From: Gymnothorax reevesii
Taxonomy: Eukaryota > Chordata > Actinopteri > Anguilliformes > Muraenidae
Reading direction: 5' to 3'
Length of the DNA stretch: 64,000 bases
NCBI GenBank assembly: GCA_029721435.1
Contig: CM056573.1
Span: 48,706,501-48,770,500, forward strand
The position numbers and the translations under genes were made by a program. A model generated the notes under the pieces. The model was not told the origin of the DNA. It searched no databases and worked only from the letters and a program-made list of their open reading frames with translations. Below, in pieces: positions 24,869 through 34,859 of the stretch. Numbering within the stretch: the stretch's first letter is position 1; every line of letters starts with the position of its first letter.

Positions 24869-26170
24869 CTAGTACTTTGTAACTCCTCCTCCAGCAGCTG
24901 TAAAAGCTTGCAAATGCTTCCTGTAGCCAGCTAAGAGTCTTTCAATTCTTGTCTTTGGAATTTTTCCCCATTTTTCCCCATTCTCTCACGTGGGCAAAGG
25001 CTGACAGGCGGTTGTTTTCTGCATTGTGCATTCAGCCTACGAAACGGTTACCCGGAGAGGCGGAGCATGTGACAGAGAAGTGACTCGGCGCAATGAGGAA
25101 GAGCTCTGAACAACGGCATTATCAGCGGTAGTTTTCAATTTTGCTCGAATGAAGAATACCCCCCACTCTTACAGCAACCAACAACACCCCCACCCCCCCG
25201 GTTCTACAGCATGGTCTGCCACCACACATCGCCTCCTGGCCTGTGGGAAACACTGGACAGAACAGCTCTAGCTCAGAAATATTCGTCGGCCTTCTTGCAT
25301 TCACCGCTTGTTTGAGGTCTTTCCACAGATTTTCAATCGTATTGAAGATTCGGGAGAGTGATGGCCATTCCAAACCTTTCATCCGTCTTTCCTGGAGGTA
25401 CTTCATGGTGGATTTTGAGGTATGCTTCGGGTCATTGTCTTGCTGGACTATCCAACGTCTCTTCAGCTTCAATTTCTGGACTGAGCTTCGAACATTAGAC
25501 TCTCGAATGTCTTGACATTTGGTGGGATCCATTCTTCCTTTCACCCGCACAATATTGCCTGTGTCCCCAGGTGCTACACAAACCCAAAGCAGAATGGATC
25601 CACCTGCATGCTTAACAGTTGGCAATGTGTTCTCTACAAATGCTTCACCCTTTTTTCTCCAAAGATACCTCCTTTGGTTGTCAGCAGAAAGTTCAATTTT
25701 GGTTTCGTCAGTCCAAAGCACATTGTTCCAATAGGCTTGAGGTTTCTCAAGGTTTTCTTTTGCATACTTCAGACGCTTAATTTTGTGTTGAGGTCGTAGG
25801 AAAGGCTTCTTTCTTGCAGCTCTGCCATGTAGGCCTTTTTTGTTAAAGGTACGCTGTATTGTTGTCCTGTGAACACCTAGACCTGTGTCTGCTACTCTTT
25901 TTTTTTTTGCAGCTCTTTTGCAGTGACACGTGGGTTCTTCTGAGCATTTCTCACCAGATCTCGGGCCATTCTATCTGAAATTTTTCTTGATCTTCCAGAT
26001 CTTGCCTTGACTTCAATTGTTCCATTTATTTTGCATTTTCCTATGATGTTTCTGACAGTAGAAATGGGTAGTTTGAAATGTTGTGAGAGTTTTTTGTAGC
26101 CCTCTCCTTATTGGTGGAAGTGAATTATCTTGATTTTGACATCCTTGGACAACTGTTTAGAGGAACACAT
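24869..26170 (-). pseudogene. Tc1 transposase, broken by stops and an insertion
   Basis: On the minus strand the start is MCSSKQLSKDVKIKIIHF, followed by a paired-like HTH (KLPISTVRNIIGKCKINGTI) and the AT-hook-like ARSGRSRKISD segment. The frame 25721-25122 has MLWTDETKIEL (first catalytic Asp), [15 protein letters not shown] (second Asp) and NTIENLWKDLK (Glu), the DD34E triad order. The tail IERLLAGYRKHLQAFTAAGG ends in GVTKY and the stop. In-frame stops near 26100 and 25910, plus the insertion before EKFQR-type C-terminal sequence, break it. Confidence 0.8.
24986..25254. other. Foreign segment inside the Tc1 transposase
   Basis: Transposase homology on the minus strand runs to SELELFC at about 25255 and resumes with GKIPKTRIERLL at about 24983. 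The intervening 265 bases are unrelated, GC-richer, and include a CCCCCCAC-rich tract. The 10-base ATTTTTCCCC repeat at the left border is a candidate target duplication or slippage product. No inverted ends were recognised. Confidence 0.5.
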
Positions 26171-26564
26171 GGTTTTTAACACCAGACACAACAGCCACCA
26201 CAGTCAGAACCTTTAGAAGGCATGGAGTTACTTCAGAATATATAGTTCAACCCTGGACTTATATTCACCGGACTCATTGAAGCCCTAACGAGTAAATCAC
26301 CTGGGTCTGGGCCTGAGTAATCATCGGTAACAAAGAAAAATCCAAAACTGTTCCCAAACTTTTGCATAGGGCCCTTTTTCATTTCTTATCATTTAAAACC
26401 TCAGAAAAATTAAATAAAAAGAAACCTTGCTTTTAAATTCCCAAAAAGGTGTCATGTTTAACTTGGTAGCATTTAGTGTTCAGGTTTGCTTTAATCACTT
26501 GAAAATTAATTGTAACAAACATTTAAACAAGGGGTGCCAAAATTTTTGCACGCCACTGTATTAA

Positions 26565-27300
26565 AGTGCCCATTCCACACATATCCTGACATTTTCTATT
26601 AATCCCCAATGCCCTGCCATCGAATTCATTCTATGATCGTAATCATAGTTGAATAACTTGAACTTGAATAGACTTTCATTTGAACTTAATTTCAGGTCAA
26701 TCAGACAAATAGTTCTGAAGATATGGCCAAAATGGTAATTTTCCATCACAAAGCGCCACCTGGTGGCAAAATATTGAACCATACAGGTATGATGTCATCA
26801 TGTGACATGTTGTGAGGTCATAACCTTGCAGTTGCACATAGTTTCATGTCAATTGGACAAATGGTTCCAAAGATATGGCAAAAATTGTGAATTTTATGTG
26901 ACAAAGCTTCACCTTGTGTCAAAATTTTGAACCAAACAGGTATAATGTCATCGTGGGACACATCTTCAGGTCAAGACCTTTCATTTGCACTTGATTTGAG
27001 GTCAATCGGACAAATATTTCCAGATATATGATAAAAAAAGTGATTTTTCAGTTTTTGGCCCTTGGCCAATCTAGACATTGTAAATTGTCCAAAATCGAAT
27101 CAGTTCTTCCTCCTTATGATACTTACTTATATGCAAAACATGAAATTTCTAATTGAAATATTACTGAAGTTATCGCGTTAACACTTAGGGCGGGGCGGCG
27201 GCAGCGGTCGGACCAAAAACATAATATCCCCGAAACGCCATTCGCCGTTCGGGGATAGAAATACAAACAGATAAGTCCATTTTTCCGCAGAATGGGCACT
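26565..27300. mobile_element. Non-autonomous element with TTAA flanks
   Basis: The ends AGTGCCCATTC and GAATGGGCACT are exact inverted repeats, each flanked by TTAA (26561-26564 and 27301-27304). The interior has three diverged tandem units of roughly 145-165 bases sharing GGTCAATCGGACAAAT, a GATATGG block and (in two) a TTGAACCA.ACAGGTAT block. It abuts the right TA of the Tc1 element, so both inserted at nearly the same spot. Confidence 0.55.
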
Positions 27301-27470
27301 TTAAGCTGTGCTTCACATGTAATTTTAAATTTAGCCACTGCGGGACCACTGCACAGCTTACCGTACTCTGTCAGTTTGTTGATGCAACATGCAGCAAATC
27401 ATAAAATCTGTGTGTATTGTTTTTTGCTTTTGTGATTTAAAAAAAAAAAATAGGCGTGCAATGCACGGAA

Positions 27471-27578
27471 TACCCCTCAGCCCGATGTCGAAGTTTTTGA
27501 AGACGCCCGCCCGCCTGACGGCCCGCCCAACCGTACGAAGGATAGCAATACCCCGTCAGCCTTGAGGGCTGAGGGGTA
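27471..27578. mobile_element. 108-base inverted-repeat mini-element
   Basis: TACCCCTCAGCCC at the left is the exact inverse of GGGCTGAGGGGTA at the right. The interior has CCCGCC-rich and GTACGAAGGATAG motifs, similar in style to the GC-ended element at 22998-23900. It is non-coding. Confidence 0.5.
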
Positions 27579-27981
27579 AAAATTTATTAAGCACTGCTTC
27601 ATCTGCTTCAATGGACGCCCCTGGTTGTAAGTATTGGTGTTGTTAGAGTCACTCTGACCCCAGGATCAATCCTGACATAAAACCATAATTTTGGTCTCAT
27701 TTTTGTAGAGTTGCTTCAGACTAGGGGCATGCTCAAATTAATTTCTCATTCATTTTGCTATAAAAATGTAAAATCGATGCTTGATGTACTGTTTAAGGGG
27801 AGGATGGGGGAGTCGTGTTTCATTTGCTTGGCAATTATAATGGTTAATAGAAAAGCATAAATGAGCTGAGAGGAGATTAGGCACCACTTTCAGTTACAAA
27901 CATTTTATGTAGTCTTTCATTGCGGGGATCAAACTGACCTCAAACCAAAAATAGTTTATTAATTTAAACATAATAGGAGGG

Positions 27982-28085
27982 TTCAATATCGTTGACAATT
28001 ATTGAACGATTCAGGAGTTCTGGTACAGAAAGGAAGAGGGACAGACAGACAGATAAACACAGAGAAGGACATTGCTCGTTCCTAT
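27982..28085. repeat. Satellite continuation, right part
   Basis: Resumes the satellite at 18785-19234 with AATTATTGAACGATTCAGGA then GTTCTGG and a GACAGACAGA tract, where the left copy ended at ATATATCAA. This supports insertion of the interval between them into a satellite unit. Confidence 0.6.
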
Positions 28086-28965
28086 ATCCCCATCTAGCCT
28101 GGAATCCATACATATCAAGTGCTGGTCGCTCCCAACGGTCACTGAATGATATCAGTCTGGCCTCATTCGTATAGCCTGCGTTTAGCCCTTACGTCACTAA
28201 TGAAGTGAATTTATGAATATTCATGTTTTCTGCTCTTGGCTGATTGGATGACCTTTTAGCGAGAACCACCAATCAAATATGAGTTATTTGACATAAGCTT
28301 AAAAATTTGATTTTGGCTTGTTTACATTTACTCTTGGAGTGGTTGTTAGGTTTTGAACAGGATAATGTTTGGCCATATCTGCATTTTGTTTATTTCAGTG
28401 GGATTCCCCGGTATAATAGAGGCTAAATTAAATAATACTCAAATTACATTACGTATTTCACTGTAATTGGCATTAGCTATAGCTCAAAGGACATGATTGC
28501 ATCAGCTAGATTAAAGTGATACTCCACCCAAAAACTATAATTTACATATCAGTTACTCACCATTAGATGTCTTGAATGGACAAAGTTGTTCTTCACCTGG
28601 CGCAACTTTATGGCCCCTGGAGAGTTTTGAAAAATTATCCAATTCCTTTTTTGCTGGAAGGAAATGGGGTCACCCAGTAGCAATGTGAAAACTCCACAAA
28701 ACGTCCGTTGACAAACTTTCAAACCATCGTCCAGCGCATCGTCCAGTATAATCCGAGTCTGCTTTGTCCACTCGTATCCTCAGAACTCTAGAAACGCGGT
28801 TATTTTTCGCTCAAAATAATAAAATACCACAGTTATGCTTCAAGTAAGCTCGCGCCTTCAACGGAAGTTCCTCCTTCTGGCTTGTTCATTGCCCAGAGAC
28901 TCTGCTGCCACTCAGATGAATGGATTCAGTCGGCCACAGCGAAAAGGCCCACAAACGTCACATCC

Positions 28966-29136
28966 GGGGGGTATACTACGAGGATGGCTTTGTGATTAAG
29001 CCTGACTTCAGCACTTAGTAAAACCAGGAACCTCTTCAAATCTGGAACATGGATTAAAGTAAAAGGAGCTGCTCCGGATTTTTCCTCAGCTTAAAGTCAG
29101 GCTTAGTCACAAAGCCAGCTTCGTAGTATATCCCCC
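28966..29136. mobile_element. 171-base hairpin MITE
   Basis: The arms GGGGGTATACTACGAGGATG and CTTCGTAGTATATCCCCC are inverted and extend inward through GGCTTTGTGATTAAGCCTGAC, giving nearly 40 paired bases. It is a typical fish miniature element without coding capacity, nested in the hAT-like element. Confidence 0.65.
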
Positions 29137-29681
29137 TGGTTTGAGCCGAGGGGGAAAACAATCCTTCCCCCCGTCCGCTATACTGTCAGAATGCGGAATT
29201 TAAACTTGTCTTGCTAGCGCTAAGAAGTTGTCATGACGTACTTTGAGTCGCTATTGCCTGCTGACAAGGATCGATATTAAAAAATTAAATATACTAGAGT
29301 TAGATTGTTGCCCATACATTTTAAAAGACTGGGCGAATGATCCGACTCAGTGGCCTGCAGATATTCAAGTTCTCTAGTGGGGTCCCGCCATAATCTGCCA
29401 AACTCGTCCTCTCTTCTGATAGCTTGAAGCCATTTTGTCCTCCTCCATTTTATTATTTGGTAAAATGTAAAACTTCAATTGGTGATTTTTTTTGTTTATT
29501 TGCGGTGCAAAAGGCCACACAGCAACTCTTCGGCATTATGGCTAATGTCATAGACCGGTTTGTTTTCCCCCTCGGCTCTACTTTTGTGGGCGTTCCCTTT
29601 GTTGCCGACTGTATCTATACTCGTATAAACACGAGCCGGGAGGCGGGGCTTCCGTTGAATGCAGAACTGTGGTATTTTCAA

Positions 29682-30228
29682 AGACTGTATAAAAAGATGG
29701 ACGCAGCACCCTGGTCTGAAAAATGAAGTCCACGCGGAAGTGCTGTAAAATGGCATTCTATTTAATGGCCAGCAGATGGCGACGTCGGTGGTTGCAGAAA
29801 GAAGTTCAATGCTCTAGAAGTCTATGAGAAAATGACCCTACTTTCCCACCGGATTTTTCATTTAAATTTAGATTTTTTCACATTATTTTATGGTAGCTAT
29901 AGCAAGTTTCAAATCTCCTTCAATATACCATGATGTTCATTTTTGTAAATTATGGTCCCATATAGACGAGAATAAAGGATAAAGCCAGATTATGCTTTAG
30001 GGGCGTGGCTATCCCCTGGTCCTCGTCGTCCGATACGGTCAGATCCAGAGCCACGGTTCTCCCCGGCTCTTCAATACACGCTAGAAAGATAGAAAAAATA
30101 GAAATCACATCCGGTTTCAAAATGACAACATGGCATAATTCAAATTACCAAAATCGAGGCTTCCTTTATGGTATGCTGAAACCAATGGGTGACGTCACGG
30201 TAGCTTTGTCCATATTTTTATACAGTCT
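29682..30228. mobile_element. Non-autonomous element with GACTGTATAAAAA ends
   Basis: AGACTGTATAAAAAGATGGA at the left pairs with GTCCATATTTTTATACAGTC at the right. The 'tttatacagtctatgg' end is a common teleost repeat end. The interior is non-coding. It is nested within the hAT-like element at 28095-30419. Confidence 0.55.
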
Positions 30229-30439
30229 ATGGGTATTTTATTTATTTTGTAAGTCTTTCTAAAGGGGCGGGCACCCTTGCGACTGTAAGCCAATCACAGA
30301 TCTCGCATTCGATTTTGTGCAAATATTTGAAAGTCAAACGCTGGCCTACCAACTGAGGCCAGACATATAAGTGACCGTTGGGAGTGACCAAAGCTTGATA
30401 TAGACGAATTCCAGGCTAATACCCATCCACTTCAGGGCA

Positions 30440-31830
30440 GGGGAGAATAAATGGTTACACCACCCTTGGCAGTAATGACAGCAATCAAACACTTACGATA
30501 ACTGGCAATGAGTCCTTACATTGCTGCAGAGGAAATTTAGCCTACCCTTCAATGCAGAATTATTTTAATTCTGTCAAATGGAAGGATTTTAGAGAATGAA
30601 CTGGTTGTTAAAGGTCATGCCACAGCATCTCAATCGAATTTGCGCACGGACTTCGACTTGGCCACCTCGAGCCATTCAGAGATTGTCATTGTCCTTCAGA
30701 ATAAACCAAGAGCATGTGGGCTTTAGGTCACAAACTGATGGCAATGGCCGAATATTATCCTTCAGGATTTTCAGATTCAGAGCAGAATTCTTGGTTCCAT
30801 AAATTACGGCAAGTCAGCTAGGCCCTGAGGCAGCAAAGCTGCACCAGGCCATCACACTACCACCATGTTTGACTGTTGGTACAATGTTGAGGAATGCTGT
30901 GTTAGCTTTATGCCAGATGTAACAAGACCCAGTTCTTACAAAAAATTCCACTTTTGACTCATCAGCCCACAGAATATTATCTGAAAGTATTGAGGGGGAG
31001 GGGCAGAAAATGTTTTTTTTCTGGCAAATACGAGATTAGCCTTTGTGTTCTTTTTGGTTAGCAGCGACCAACTCTTGGCTTTGCAACTCTCCCAAGGATA
31101 CCAATTTTTTCCAGTCTCTTTCTTACAGAGGAATCAATAATACTGACATTAACAGAGCCCTTTTTAAGTCTGCAGGACTAGGAAATGGGGTTATTGGGAT
31201 TTTTTTTCCATTCTGAGATTAACGGGGTCAAAGATCAACCTGTTCAATTTAACCGAAAATGCATGTGCAAAGCTAGAATTTCAAACTACTGTACTGTCAA
31301 TTTACAACACTTTGCTGTGAAAAACGTGGATCACTCTTTGATTTTGTTGGAAAATCTCAATTTTCATAAAATGGCCCAAGTGACCCCTTTTCCTACTCCT
31401 GCTCACATATATTAGCCAGGGTTCTACAGTGACCTCCTGGATGAGTCATTGATGAGCTCTGAGAGGAATTTTGTTAGCCTAGCCACTCCTAGGAAAGTTA
31501 ATCACAAATCCATGTTTGCTCCATTTGTAGATAATGGCTCTTGCCACGGTGCTCTGTAGTCCCAGAGTGTAACCCTATAGTCCCAGAGCTGGAGAAATGG
31601 CTTTGTAACCCTATTCAGGTGAATAGATGTCAGCAGCTTCCTTTCTCATCTGATCTTGAATTTATTTTTTTTTAAATTATGGCATCATATCCTGCTTTTT
31701 GCCTACTTCACATTGCCAAACAGGTTTCAATTAAGTGATGTTTTGACTCATTTATATTCTTGCCTGGGTGTGTCTCATGAAATTGATTCCAATTATCAAT
31801 TTAACTTTGTTGTTTAATTGATTGATTTAT
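30440..31830 (-). mobile_element. Degraded Tc1/mariner-type element
   Basis: Antisense transposase landmarks of a very common fish family can be followed in order. They are CACCACCATGTTTGACTGTT (30860), ATGCCAGATGTAAC (30910), CAGTCTCTTTCTTAC (31110), TGACCTCCTGGATGAGTC (31430), CCACTCCTAGGAAAG (31480), GATAATGGCTCTTGCC (31530) and CCTTTCTCATCTGATCTTGA (31640). A block at about 31165-31415 does not belong to the family and is probably an insertion. No frame of useful length survives. Confidence 0.6.
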
Positions 31831-32031
31831 AGACTTAGGAGGCAATAATGGAGTGACAAAGATGACAAAAAAACATGAGAAGAATAATACAGCAGGGATG
31901 ATAAAAAGAAAAATACATCATAAAATGATGAGAGGTGTTTGTGATGTAGACCGAATGCGATTTTTATCACAGAACACTCATTATGATTACATGCATATAC
32001 ACTAATTGGCCATTTCAACAGGTACACCTTG

Positions 32032-33508
32032 CTAGTACTGGGTTGGACCCCCATTTACCGGCAGAATTGCCTTAATTCTTCATGACATGGATTCAACAAG
32101 CAAACATTCCGTCGAGATTTCGGTCCATACGGACATGATAGCATCATGCAGTTGCTGCAGATTTGTCGGCTACTCATCCTTGATGCGAATCACCCGTTCC
32201 ACCAAATCCTAAAGGTGCTGCATTAGATTGAGATCTGATGACTGTGGAGGCCTTTTGAGTACAAGAGAACTCATTGTCACGTTCAAGAAACTGGTTTGCG
32301 ATGATTTGAGCCTTGCAACATGGCGTGTTATCTTGCTCGAAGTAGCCATAAGATGGATACACTGTGGTCATAAAGAGAAGGACATGGTCAGGAACAATAC
32401 TCAGGTAGGCGATGGCATTTAAACGATGCTCAGCAGGTACTAAGGGGCCCAAAGAGTGCCAAGAATATATCCCCCACATTATTACACCACAACCACCAGC
32501 CTCAACTGCTGATACAAGGAAGGATGGATCCATGCTTTCCTGTCATTTAAACCAAATGACCGTACCGCCCAAATGTCACAGCAGGATGAAAAATTCCATC
32601 AGACCAGGCAATGTTTTTCCAATTTTCTATTGTCTAATTTTGGTGAGCCCGTGTGAATTGTAGCCCAAGTTTCGTGTTCTTCTGCTGCTGTGACCCACAT
32701 GCTTCAAGGTTTGAAATTGTAATGCGAATAGAAGCCACTAGATGGCAGTATTGACCTTTCTTATATTAAGCCCAGACTGGAGCTGGGTTTGGGCATGTCT
32801 TGGGCATGTCTGGGACAAGTCCCAGAGAATTTAAAAAAATGAGGTCTAAATGTGGGAGCGGTTTGCAAAAGAGTATATAATGAGGAAAATTGAGGGAGTG
32901 GAGTAGTAGGAGAAATTGCAAGGAGAAGGATACGTGACCAGACCTGTCATTCTGTTCAAGACCTGTGAAGTTTTTAGTGGATTTTTGCCTGTGTTGTAGC
33001 ATTTTCCTCACCCAGGAAATCACCAAGCAACCCAACCAAAGGGACTGTAAATATTTTTGTTCTTGGATTTAACAATCTTGGTCAGTAGAGTAGTTCGTTG
33101 TTAGTTGCCTTTGTTTAATTAAATCTGTTTTTAAAGTTGTGTCTGTCATCCCTTTCTGTCATAAATGTAATAACAAATTGGGGCCATAACAACATGTTGT
33201 GCATTCAGAGATGCTCTTCAGTATACATTGGTTGTAAGGAGTGGTCATATGAATTACTGTTGCATTTCCATCAGCTCAAACCAGTCTGGCCATTCTCCTC
33301 TGACCTCTGGCATCAACAAGGCATTTTCGCCCAGAGAACTGCCACTCACTGGATACTTGCTCTTTTCTGGACCATTCTCTGTAAGCTCTACAGATGCTTT
33401 AGCTTGAAAATCCCAATAGATCAGCAGTTGCTGCAATACTCAGATCAGCCTTCTGGCACCAACATCCATGCTGCGTTCAAAGTCACTTAAATCAGCTTTC
33501 TTCCCCAT
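32032..33508 (-). pseudogene. Tc1 transposase, broken
   Basis: The minus strand starts MGKKADLSDFER. It then has ADLLGFSS, CRAYREWSRKEQVSSE and GRKCLVDARGQRRMARLV in one frame with interspersed stops. After the LTR come MDPSFLVSAVEAGGCGVIMW, GPLVPAEHRLNAIAYLS and FEQDNTPCCKAQII (the second catalytic Asp), and the tail ends GGPTQY before the stop. The LTR insertion and several frameshifts disable it. Confidence 0.75.
32718..33191 (+). mobile_element. Solo LTR
   Basis: A 474-base block starts TGTAATGCG and ends CATAACA, so it has TG...CA termini. It is flanked by aaat and acat, a 4-base duplication with one change. It interrupts Tc1 homology exactly between CTTCAAGGTTTG and GTTGTGCATTCAGAG. 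It holds a TATA-like GAGTATATAATGAG (32871) and a candidate poly(A) signal TTAATTAAATC near 33115. No internal retroelement sequence remains, as expected after recombination between two LTRs. The gypsy-type assignment is a guess. Confidence 0.65.
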
Positions 33509-33659
33509 CTGATGCTCGGTCAGAACTTAACAGATCGTCTTGACCATGTCTACATGCCTAAATGCATTGAGTTACTACCATACCACTAATGCAAATACCT
33601 GATCAGCCAAAGAGTAGCTGAACAGATGTACCTAAAGAAATGGCCGGCAGGTCTGTGTA

Positions 33660-34660
33660 CTCCATGTTTGCAACACCATACTTTCCAGAACAAACAAAAT
33701 TCTGCAGTTTTGAATGTCACACCCAAAGAAGCAATCAACTATATGGCGGTTGGAAATCAGCATTTTTACCCTATTTCAGTTATGGCCTGTATTTACTAAC
33801 TCTCATTTGTTTGAGATTCTCTGCTAGCTCTACATATGCAGAGTCTGAGGGTAGTATTGAAAGCTACAGCAGAGGTGCCCTCTACTGGGCAAATTTTACC
33901 AATAGAATTCCATATATCCAGTGTAATCTTCCTCACGTTTTGAAATTGAAATAAAATGTTTTGTTTCTTTGGATGCTTCTTTAAGACATTCGAAATTATG
34001 AGGGGAAAACTATATTTACAATGTGCTGGCAATGTGTGTCTTTTTTTTTTTAAAACTTATTCTGACATATTTTGCCATTCATTTCTTCTATAGTCCTCTA
34101 ACACCTTGTACATTTGTCACTTTAATGATGGCACTTGCATATTTGCACTGGGGTTCGCATTTTACTTTGCATAACGATCATCAGCAGAGCATGAGGGAAG
34201 TAGGTGATGCTCAATTAGAAGCTGAATGAAATGTGACTGTTGTACCCATAATATGAAACATAACTCCTTTATTAGCAAGTAGTAAAAGAGAGCGAATGAG
34301 TGTGCTAAAGTGAGAGAGAGGGAGGGGGCAAATGAAGCTCCGTTTATTGTGTGATAATAATCATGTTATAGGGTTATAACCCAAGCTCAATCAGGACTAA
34401 AGCACTGCAAGGCTAAGCCCAGTTTGAGGGGGTCATACAGAAATGGAGGAGGTAATGAAAGTCCATGCTAACAAATATACTGCTTTCATTTTCAGAAAGA
34501 GCTCCCATCCATGTGTACTATAAACACTTCCTGTTACCAATAAACCCTGAAAGCATCAAATCAAAACACACAACAAAAATGCTAGGCTATACTTCAAGTA
34601 TTTCCTGTACATCATTATTACTCAACATAAAGTCCATATGCCTGAAAATGCGTCACCCAA
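33660..34660. other. Non-coding, no feature recognised
   Basis: Only short AT-rich sequence, a poly-T tract at 34041 and a GA-rich tract at about 34310-34330. No exon or transposon end is recognised. Confidence 0.5.
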
Positions 34661-34667
34661 TCCCTTG

Positions 34668-34851
34668 GGGGAGACGGAGCCTATCCCAGCTGACTATGGG
34701 TGAAGGACAGGGCCACATCCTGGACAGCTTACCAATCCATCACAGGGTGCAGGTACACTCACATTCATACCTATGGGCAATTGAAAGGTCCCTGGCCGGA
34801 TTCGAACCCACAAACTTCTTGCTACCCACCGGGCCACTGTGCCATACCTAG
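34668..34851 (-). mobile_element. Retroposon 3'-end fragment (L2/SINE type)
   Basis: GGAGCCTATCCCAGCTGAC, then CATCACAGGGTGCAGG, CACTCACATTCATACCTATG, CCGGATTCGAACCCAC and CCGGGCCACTGTGCCA are the ordered landmarks of a widespread fish non-LTR retroposon tail. Read on the minus strand it contains GTGGGTTCGAATCCGG, a tRNA-like B box. Part of the family consensus is missing (between ATGGGCAATT and CCCTGGCC), so it is internally deleted. Confidence 0.5.
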
Positions 34852-34859
34852 TTAATAAT

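Larger units (their letters stand above)
24651..26558 (-). mobile_element. Tc1-like element
   Basis: The ends read CAGTGGGGTACAAAAATTTG and, from the other side, CAGTGGCGTGCAAAAATTTT, each flanked by TA (24649-24650 and 26559-26560). A second inner pair, ACATTTAAAC and GTTTAAATGT, is also inverted. The minus strand carries a degraded transposase from ATG at 26170 to a stop at 24869. An extra segment of about 265 bases interrupts it near 24986-25254. Confidence 0.85.
19235..27981. mobile_element. piggyBac-like insertion, expanded by nested elements
   Basis: The left tip is CCCTCCTATTA and the right tip TAATAGGAGGG, an exact 11-base inverted repeat. Next to each tip is a GGTCAATTTGACC-type palindrome (GGTCAATTTGACCTGA left, GGGGATCAAACTGACC right), typical of one group of fish piggyBac elements. 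The flanks read TCAA and TTCAA, close to a mutated TTAA. The satellite left of it continues right of it, so removing the interval heals one repeat unit. Most of the 8.7 kb is later insertions (20163, 22907, 24651, 26565, 27471). No piggyBac transposase was found. Confidence 0.6.
28095..30419. mobile_element. hAT-like element with long inverted ends
   Basis: The two ends are inverted copies about 90 bases long, starting TAGCCTGGAAT and containing CTCCCAACGGTCACT and TCTGGCCTCA in both. The flanks are 8-base tccccatc and tacccatc, matching at 7 of 8 positions. The interior is non-coding and contains two later inverted-repeat elements (28966-29136 and 29682-30228). Confidence 0.65.
32000..33657 (-). 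mobile_element. Tc1-like element carrying a solo LTR
   Basis: The ends CACTAATTGGCCATTTCAAC and, from the right, CACAGACCTGCCGGCCATTT are imperfect inverted repeats with TA on both outer sides (31998-31999 and 33658-33659). The body is a well-known fish family (tip CCGGCCACTTTATTAGGTAC). The minus strand encodes a broken transposase. An LTR-like insertion lies at 32718-33191. Confidence 0.8.

Noticed and set aside
25122..25250. C-terminal extension of the Tc1 frame rich in Gly and Val
   Set aside because: It is translation of the foreign block inserted into the transposase, not a new domain.
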